The notes under the pieces are model-generated. The model was given only the letters and a program-made list of their open reading frames with translations, searched no databases and was not told the origin of the DNA. The translations under genes were made by a program, and so were the position numbers. This document shows, piece after piece, positions 59,460 to 64,000 of a DNA stretch of 64,000 nucleotides. The stretch spans positions 53,248 through 117,247 of the forward strand of contig CAZFYZ010000001.1 in NCBI GenBank assembly GCA_964523735.1, given 5' to 3'. The stretch comes from CAZFYZ01 sp964523735 (GTDB taxonomy: Bacteria; Armatimonadota; UBA5829). The stretch's first letter is position 1; every line of letters begins with the position of its first letter.

Positions 59460-60665
59460 GTGAGATCCGCCTGCTACATACTTGCAGTTATCGTACTCTT
59501 GATTGCCGGGTTGGCAGCGGCCCTGGCGCTCTACCCGCGTGAGTCGCGCAGTGCCGACCGGCAGCAAATCCGGGTTGTCTACGTGGACACCAACCGGCTC
59601 ACAGAGCTGCACCCGGGATCTGCTGTGCTCGTGCAGATGAGGCAGTTGCTGAAGTCCACGAGCGCATCTGCGGCTATGCCGCACAATAAAGCCGTCCGGT
59701 CCCAATCCAACACCAACCGTGGAAGCCGACTCGGGCACGTTATTGAGCTTCCGACCGTCAGCAGGGATGAGATCGAGGAGGAGATCACTCGATCCGCCGC
59801 CAATGCTTTGGCGCTGATGGAAGCAGACGAGATGCAGGCGCTTCGGGCCAGGCTTACGGCCACCAGAGCGACGATGATGGAAAACGCGCGCTCCGGGGTT
59901 GCGGCTCAGGTTCGCGCGATAGATCAGACTGCCGCCACTGAGCAGAGATCGCTCGTCGCCGAGCTTGGCGATAAGCACCTTGCCGCGCAGTTGCGGTCGG
60001 ACGCCCTTCGAGCAAGCCTCAACCTGCTATCTACCGCGGCCGACGGGACTGCCAGTGCAAGCAACGGCGGATATCTGGAGATACTGCAGAGTCAGAGCAG
60101 GGCCGCGGACGATGAGCTTAAGCAGTTCTCCGACGCCCTCTCGTCGAGGCGCCTGGAGATCACGGGCGATGCACGGGAACAGGAGACGAAGATAAGGGCG
60201 GCCGCGGCAGCGAAGATCGGGGCTGAGATAGCCGCGGTTGAGGGCCTCGAAAGAGCCAGGATCGAGCGAGCAATAGCCAACGCCAGAGACGCTGTCTTCG
60301 ATGAACTCAACTCGCCAAGCTTTGGGCCGGACCTCAGTCGTATTGCGTCCGCTTCGGCCACAGGCACGACAGTTACGGTGACTCCGCGACCCCAGACGAT
60401 GCCAGTGAGCAAGTCTGATGCCGCGGCGCTCCAGCGCCATATCTCCTCGATTGAGAACAAGATCAGGCTGGATGTAACACGGGCCGTGAAGCTTGTCGCC
60501 GCCGATGAGCAAGTCCGTGTAGTCTTTGCCCCACGCGCCGCCACCCCCGACGCCACCGCACTCTTTGCTGCCAAGCTGAAAGCCAGGGGAATGTCTGTCT
60601 GGAGTCCTGTTCTGGCCACTGGAGTTGGTCCGAGCAAGGCCGCCTCCGTCAGGAAGAGCGGCTAA
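59460..60665 (+). CDS. Second OmpH-like coiled-coil periplasmic protein
   Basis: 401 residues from GTG 59460, 15 bases after the first Skp gene. A single N-terminal hydrophobic segment (YILAVIVLLIAGLAAALALY) is followed by RVVYVDTNRLTELHPG, resembling the OmpH start, and several Ala/Glu/Arg-rich helical regions. The C-terminal region VRVVFAPRAATPDATALFA resembles the Skp C-terminal strand. It is nearly twice the usual Skp length. Probably a membrane-anchored periplasmic helical protein; function inferred only from position. Confidence 0.65.
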   Translation: MRSACYILAVIVLLIAGLAAALALYPRESRSADRQQIRVVYVDTNRLTELHPGSAVLVQMRQLLKSTSASAAMPHNKAVRSQSNTNRGSRLGHVIELPTVSRDEIEEEITRSAANALALMEADEMQALRARLTATRATMMENARSGVAAQVRAIDQTAATEQRSLVAELGDKHLAAQLRSDALRASLNLLSTAADGTASASNGGYLEILQSQSRAADDELKQFSDALSSRRLEITGDAREQETKIRAAAAAKIGAEIAAVEGLERARIERAIANARDAVFDELNSPSFGPDLSRIASASATGTTVTVTPRPQTMPVSKSDAAALQRHISSIENKIRLDVTRAVKLVAADEQVRVVFAPRAATPDATALFAAKLKARGMSVWSPVLATGVGPSKAASVRKSG

Positions 60666-60669
60666 GCCA

Positions 60670-61719
60670 GTGAGAGCCACGACAGGAGCAATAGCAGAAC
60701 TTGTCCAAGGCCTCATGGAAGGTCCGGGTGACGTCCTGGTTCTGGGTATTGGGAGAGCCGAGGACGCCGAAGACGGCGACATGGTCCTGGCAGAGAATGA
60801 ACGCTACTTCAGATTGGCCGCCAGGTCTCGCGCTTCATGTATCCTCACCGGTGAAGGCGCCCCATGTTCCGCTGAAGGAAAAGCAATCATACGCGTCAAG
60901 GACCCCGCCGGTGCATTCGTGCAGGTGTTGGAGCTGTTCAAACCCGCCGAATCACTGCCAGAGCCCGGCATCGCCGACAGCGCGGTAGTCTCGCCGGACT
61001 GCGAGATCGGCAAGGGCTCAGCTATCGGCCCCAACTGCTACATAGGCAATGGGGCCAGGCTGGGCGCGCGGTGCGTGCTGTTCCCCAATGTGTATATCGG
61101 TGACGGTGTCATACTCGGCGATGAGTGCCGCCTCTACCCGGGAGTGACCATCTACCCCAACTGCACTGCAGGCAAGGGTGTCATCTTGCACGCGGGAGTT
61201 GTGATCGGCTCCGACGGTTTCGGTTACAGACCCGGTCCCAAGGGGCTGGTGAAGTTCCCGCACATTGGTACTGTCGAGCTTGGAAACAATGTGGAAATTG
61301 GTGCAAACTCCGCGGTCGATAGGGCCAAGTTTGGTGCGACTGTAATAGGGAGCGGTACCAAGATAGACAATCTGGTGCACATCGCGCACAACGTAAGGAT
61401 CGGATGCAACTGCGTGATCGTCGCGCTGAGCGGGATCGCGGGAAGCGTGGAGATTGGCGATGGCGTGACTCTTGCTGCGCAGGTTGGCGTCAAGGACCAC
61501 GTTCGGATTGAAGACGGAGCTATCGTTGCCGCTCGCGCCGGTGTGATCGGCGATATCAAGAAGGGGGCTGTGGTCTCAGGCTTTCCGGCCAGGGATCACG
61601 CGACAGAAAAGAGGGCGCAGGCCGCGTTCCTGCATCTGCCCGACCTACTGGAGAGGGTCAGGTCGCTGGAGCGCGAAGTCAAGCGTCTGAGAGGTCATTC
61701 CGAGCATCGCGAGGAATGA
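60670..61719 (+). CDS. lpxD: UDP-3-O-acyl-glucosamine N-acyltransferase
   Basis: 349 residues from GTG 60670 (the longer frame overlaps the upstream gene). The N-terminal domain ends with VLELF, then the left-handed beta-helix: AVVSPDCEIGKGSAIGPNCY, LHAGVVIGSDGFGYRPG, and HIAHNVRIGCNCVIVA (catalytic His region). It adds the second acyl chain to UDP-3-acyl-GlcN in lipid A synthesis. The last seven residues (HSEHREE) and the stop lie in a palindromic repeat (61694-61720), so the C-terminus has been extended by a repeat insertion. Confidence 0.95.
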   Translation: MRATTGAIAELVQGLMEGPGDVLVLGIGRAEDAEDGDMVLAENERYFRLAARSRASCILTGEGAPCSAEGKAIIRVKDPAGAFVQVLELFKPAESLPEPGIADSAVVSPDCEIGKGSAIGPNCYIGNGARLGARCVLFPNVYIGDGVILGDECRLYPGVTIYPNCTAGKGVILHAGVVIGSDGFGYRPGPKGLVKFPHIGTVELGNNVEIGANSAVDRAKFGATVIGSGTKIDNLVHIAHNVRIGCNCVIVALSGIAGSVEIGDGVTLAAQVGVKDHVRIEDGAIVAARAGVIGDIKKGAVVSGFPARDHATEKRAQAAFLHLPDLLERVRSLEREVKRLRGHSEHREE

Positions 61720-61720
61720 C
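61694..61720. repeat. GTCATTCC/GGAATGAC palindrome at the lpxD-lpxC junction
   Basis: GTCATTCC (61694-61701) and GGAATGAC (61713-61720) flank an 11-nt loop. The palindrome encodes the last lpxD codons and the TGA stop. Related to repeats at 15876 and 19155. Confidence 0.75.
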
Positions 61721-61739
61721 AGGGTCCGAAGGTTATCTT

Positions 61740-62645
61740 ATGGCAACTACAACCGCACGCGGCCTGAGCGCCCGAAGAAGAATGACGATACGAAAACCGA
61801 TGGCTGGATACCAGCGTACGGTGGCGGATGTCGTCAGGATCGAGGGCAAAGGCCTGCACGGGGGCGAAGCCAGTACCATTCTCATCCACCCCGCCGGTCC
61901 CGACAAGGGCATACGCTTCAGAGACTCACACGGCACCATTCAGGGTATTGCCTCGAACGTAGTGGACACCTCGCGCGGAACCACCCTCGGCGTTAACGGT
62001 ACACGCATTCGCACGGTCGAGCATCTCATGGCTGCTCTTCGCGGAAGAGGTATTGATAACGCGGTTGTGGAAGTAATGGGCTCGGAGATGCCTGCGCTGG
62101 ACGGCAGCGCGCTGCCTTATGTCAAGGCGCTGGATGCGGTCGGTCAAATCGAGCTGGAGCTGCCGCGTCGCGTGATCGAGCTGAGCGAGCCCGTGGTGGT
62201 TCGGCAGAACGGTTCGTTCATCGCGGCTGTGCCGGCTTCGTCGCTGCGAATCACCTACGTGATGAACTACGATCACCCGATGATCGGTTCGCAGATCGCG
62301 ACATACGAGTTCTCGGAGCGCGATTTTGGCAAGCAGATTGCGCCGGCGAGGACATTCGTGCTCTACGAAGAGGTCAAGGAGCTTCTGGATAACGACCTCG
62401 CGCGCGGTGGAAGCGTTGAGAACGCGATAGTCATCTGGCAAGATCGCATGAGCAGCCGGCTGCGCTTCAGGGACGAACTGGTGCGCCACAAGGTGATGGA
62501 CCTTATCGGTGATCTCGCGCTTGCCGGTGGACTGGTCCACGCGGATGTCGTGGCGGTGAAGTCCGGACATGCGCTGAACGTCCAGTTTGCGAGCCGAATA
62601 GTCGAGAGTGGAAAGTCCAAGGTCGAAAGCCGAACCGTCGCCTGA
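61740..62645 (+). CDS. lpxC: UDP-3-O-acyl-N-acetylglucosamine deacetylase
   Basis: About 301 residues from ATG 61740 (GAAGG upstream; ATG 61800 is the family-typical alternative). GYQRTVADVVRIEGKGLHGG opens the protein, TVEHLMAALRG holds the first zinc His, and the second site HKVMDLIGDLALAGG gives the His and Asp. It deacetylates UDP-3-O-acyl-GlcNAc, the committed step of lipid A synthesis. It is not fused to FabZ, unlike in Bacteroidetes and some other lineages. Its C-terminal VESGKSKVESRTVA is encoded by a heptamer array (62601-62635). Confidence 0.95.
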   Translation: MATTTARGLSARRRMTIRKPMAGYQRTVADVVRIEGKGLHGGEASTILIHPAGPDKGIRFRDSHGTIQGIASNVVDTSRGTTLGVNGTRIRTVEHLMAALRGRGIDNAVVEVMGSEMPALDGSALPYVKALDAVGQIELELPRRVIELSEPVVVRQNGSFIAAVPASSLRITYVMNYDHPMIGSQIATYEFSERDFGKQIAPARTFVLYEEVKELLDNDLARGGSVENAIVIWQDRMSSRLRFRDELVRHKVMDLIGDLALAGGLVHADVVAVKSGHALNVQFASRIVESGKSKVESRTVA

Positions 62646-62690
62646 GATTCGAGCGACGGGCTCTTGGGCTTCTGGCTTTGCACTTTCTAC
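62601..62690. repeat. Heptamer array pair, inverted, across the lpxC stop
   Basis: Left half: GTCGAGA, GTGGAAA, GTCCAAG, GTCGAAA, GCCGAAC (62601-62635). Right half: CTTGGGC, TTCTGGC, TTTGCAC, TTTCTAC (62663-62690), whose complements are GCCCAAG, GCCAGAA, GTGCAAA, GTAGAAA. The left half is translated as the end of LpxC, the right half ends 21 bases before fabZ. Confidence 0.85.
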
Positions 62691-62711
62691 TACCTCCGAA
62701 GGGATGCCTAC

Positions 62712-63206
62712 ATGCTTGATATCGAACAGATCCGCGACGTGCTTCCTCACAGATATCCGTTCCTCCTGGTGGACCGGATACTGGAACTGGTGCCTGAGAA
62801 GAGCGCGCGTGGCTACAAGAATGTCACGATAAATGAGGAGTTTTTCGAGGGTCACTTCCCCGGACACGCGGTAATGCCTGGCGTGCTGGTCTGCGAGGCT
62901 ATGGCGCAGGTTGGGGGAGTGCTGCTCTTGTCAATGACCGGTAACGAAGGTAAGCTGGCCTACTTCGGCGGGATGGACCGTGTAAGGTTCCGCAAACCGG
63001 TTCTCCCTGGTGACACGCTCGTCACTGAAGTCGAGCTGATTGCCACGAGGGGGAGTATCGGTAAGGTGAAAGCCGTTGCGCGGGTTGACGAAGAGGTCGC
63101 CGCGGAGGGTGAGTTCATCTTCGCGCTGGTCGAACGTGACAAGAGAAAGAAACTAACCGACAGCGTGGTCGAGACTGCGAATAGCGGAGAGGACTCGGGC
63201 GAGTAG
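62712..63206 (+). CDS. fabZ: (3R)-hydroxyacyl-ACP dehydratase
   Basis: 164 residues from ATG 62712, behind CGAAGGGA. LPHRYPFLLVDRILEL, GHFPGHAVMPGVLVCEAMAQ (with the catalytic His and Glu) and VRFRKPVLPGDTLVTEVEL are diagnostic. It dehydrates beta-hydroxyacyl-ACP in fatty-acid elongation; placed here it competes with LpxA/LpxD for the hydroxyacyl-ACP pool. The C-terminal tail of about 20 residues (RKKLTDSVVETANSGEDSGE) is longer than usual. The stop is immediately followed by the lpxA start. Confidence 0.95.
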   Translation: MLDIEQIRDVLPHRYPFLLVDRILELVPEKSARGYKNVTINEEFFEGHFPGHAVMPGVLVCEAMAQVGGVLLLSMTGNEGKLAYFGGMDRVRFRKPVLPGDTLVTEVELIATRGSIGKVKAVARVDEEVAAEGEFIFALVERDKRKKLTDSVVETANSGEDSGE

Positions 63207-64000
63207 ATGACAGCTATAGAGAGGAAGACCGAGATTCACCCGACCGCGCTGGTTGCCAAGGATGCTCAGCTTGGCGAAGGCGTTCAGATCGGCCCATTCA
63301 CCGTCATCCGCGAGGATGTTGCGATTGGCGATGGGACGGTCATAGACGGGAACGTGGTGATCGAGGAGCACGTCAGCCTTGGCAAGAACTGCCACGTGAT
63401 GGCGGGGGCGGTTCTTGGCGGTGCGCCTCAGGACTACAAATTCCACGGTGAGAACACCTACCTCCGGATCGGAGACGCGAACATCATCCGAGAGTATGTC
63501 ACGATCCATAGGGCCAGTGGCGAGGGCGAGGCCACCGAGATCGGCAATGAGAACATGCTCATGGCCTACTGCCACATCGGACACAACTGCAAGATCGGCA
63601 ACGGGATCACCATGGCTAATATGGTCGGCATCAGCGGTCATACGACAGTTGAGGACAAAGTCGTGTTCGGTGGAATCGTCGGCGTACATCAGAAGGTGCG
63701 CATCGGCAAGCTGGCGATGATCGGCGGATTCTCCAAGGTCGTGCAGGATGTGCCGCCTTTCTCGATGGCAGATGGCCGCCCGCTCAAGGTCTGCGATCTC
63801 AATGTGATCGGCCTGCGGCGCAACGGCGTGGGCCCCAAAGTGCGGTCTGACCTGAAGCAGGCCTATAAGCTGCTCTACAGGTCGCACATGAACATTACGC
63901 AGGCCCTGGAAGCGATCGAGAACGAGATCGAGCCGAGCGAGGAACTGCAGTACCTGTTGGACTTCATCCGCAATGTGCGGCTTGGTTTCGGCGGCAGGCA
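63207..64000 (+). CDS. lpxA: UDP-N-acetylglucosamine O-acyltransferase, end beyond window
   Basis: The frame from ATG 63207, which directly abuts the fabZ stop, is open to base 64000 (264 codons visible). HPTALVAKDAQLGEGVQIGP begins the left-handed beta-helix. GGAPQDYKFHGE, REYVTIHRASGEG and AYCHIGHNCKIGNG (catalytic His) are LpxA signatures. It acylates UDP-GlcNAc at O-3, the first lipid A step. Typical LpxA proteins have about 255-265 residues, so only the last few residues are missing. Confidence 0.95.
   Translation, partial: MTAIERKTEIHPTALVAKDAQLGEGVQIGPFTVIREDVAIGDGTVIDGNVVIEEHVSLGKNCHVMAGAVLGGAPQDYKFHGENTYLRIGDANIIREYVTIHRASGEGEATEIGNENMLMAYCHIGHNCKIGNGITMANMVGISGHTTVEDKVVFGGIVGVHQKVRIGKLAMIGGFSKVVQDVPPFSMADGRPLKVCDLNVIGLRRNGVGPKVRSDLKQAYKLLYRSHMNITQALEAIENEIEPSEELQYLLDFIRNVRLGFGGR

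Overview
The window is a G+C-rich, gene-dense chromosomal segment of a diderm (LPS-making) bacterium. The envelope evidence is direct: an OmpH-lpxD-lpxC-fabZ-lpxA run at the right end, a Wza-type outer-membrane export protein, outer-membrane-barrel sequence, lipoproteins and periplasmic proteins. Many genes start with GTG or TTG, and several intergenic repeat families occur. An uncultured Armatimonadota-like or similar diderm lineage is my best guess, but no 16S rRNA or other taxonomic marker is present, so this is only an impression. A run of ten Ns at 34800-34809 shows a scaffolded draft assembly. I saw no tRNA, rRNA, CRISPR array or transposase.

Layout. 1-1083 (minus): N-terminal part of an FG-GAP-type lipoprotein that runs off the window. 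1332-17914 (plus): a compact Wzx/Wzy-type exopolysaccharide locus with flippase, three GT4 and one GT2 glycosyltransferases, polymerase/ligase, priming phospho-sugar transferase, GNAT and FemAB-like acyltransferases, a DegT aminotransferase, a Wza-like exporter, a Wzc-like tyrosine kinase and a CapD/WbpM-like dehydratase. Several of its genes overlap by 1-43 bases, which suggests translational coupling. 17963-21398: a ferritin-like protein, a homocysteine-methyltransferase-family protein, a DedA protein and a small secreted protein. 21551-22723 (minus): mraZ behind a zinc-ribbon gene, with a good promoter and four 10-bp-spaced MraZ-like boxes, far from any division genes in view. 22940-31567: a PIG-L deacetylase, an STN/FlgO-like protein, a secreted glycosidase-like protein, a HAF-repeat protein ending in a probable outer-membrane barrel, a GH94 phosphorylase and a BON protein. 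31658-36346: an RseB-like protein and a DevBCA-like adaptor/permease/ATPase exporter. 36546-45103: STAS protein, methyltransferase, FGGY kinase, GH36 alpha-galactosidase, alpha/beta hydrolase, a sigma-54 activator without a DNA-binding domain and an MBL hydrolase. 45072-52843: DUF1287, DUF2339 and CreD-like proteins and a trio of pilin-like genes. 53121-56272: mtlD, two small proteins (one DUF6188-like) and a SIS-domain sugar-phosphate protein. 56508-64000: a secreted protein, a FlgT-like protein and the lipid A operon.

The signal that ordinary gene calls do not explain is a set of intergenic arrays with a strict 7-nt (once 8-nt) period. They are often arranged as two inverted half-arrays that would fold into a long hairpin. 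The unit sequence differs from locus to locus while period and architecture are kept. They sit just upstream of start codons (20270, 38063, 44013, 62663) or run across stop codons so that they encode the last residues of the gene (31651, 45026, 62601). Three further palindromic families (GTTTCGGG, GGCGTC/GACGCC, GTCATTC/GAATGAC) are also dispersed through the intergenic spaces.
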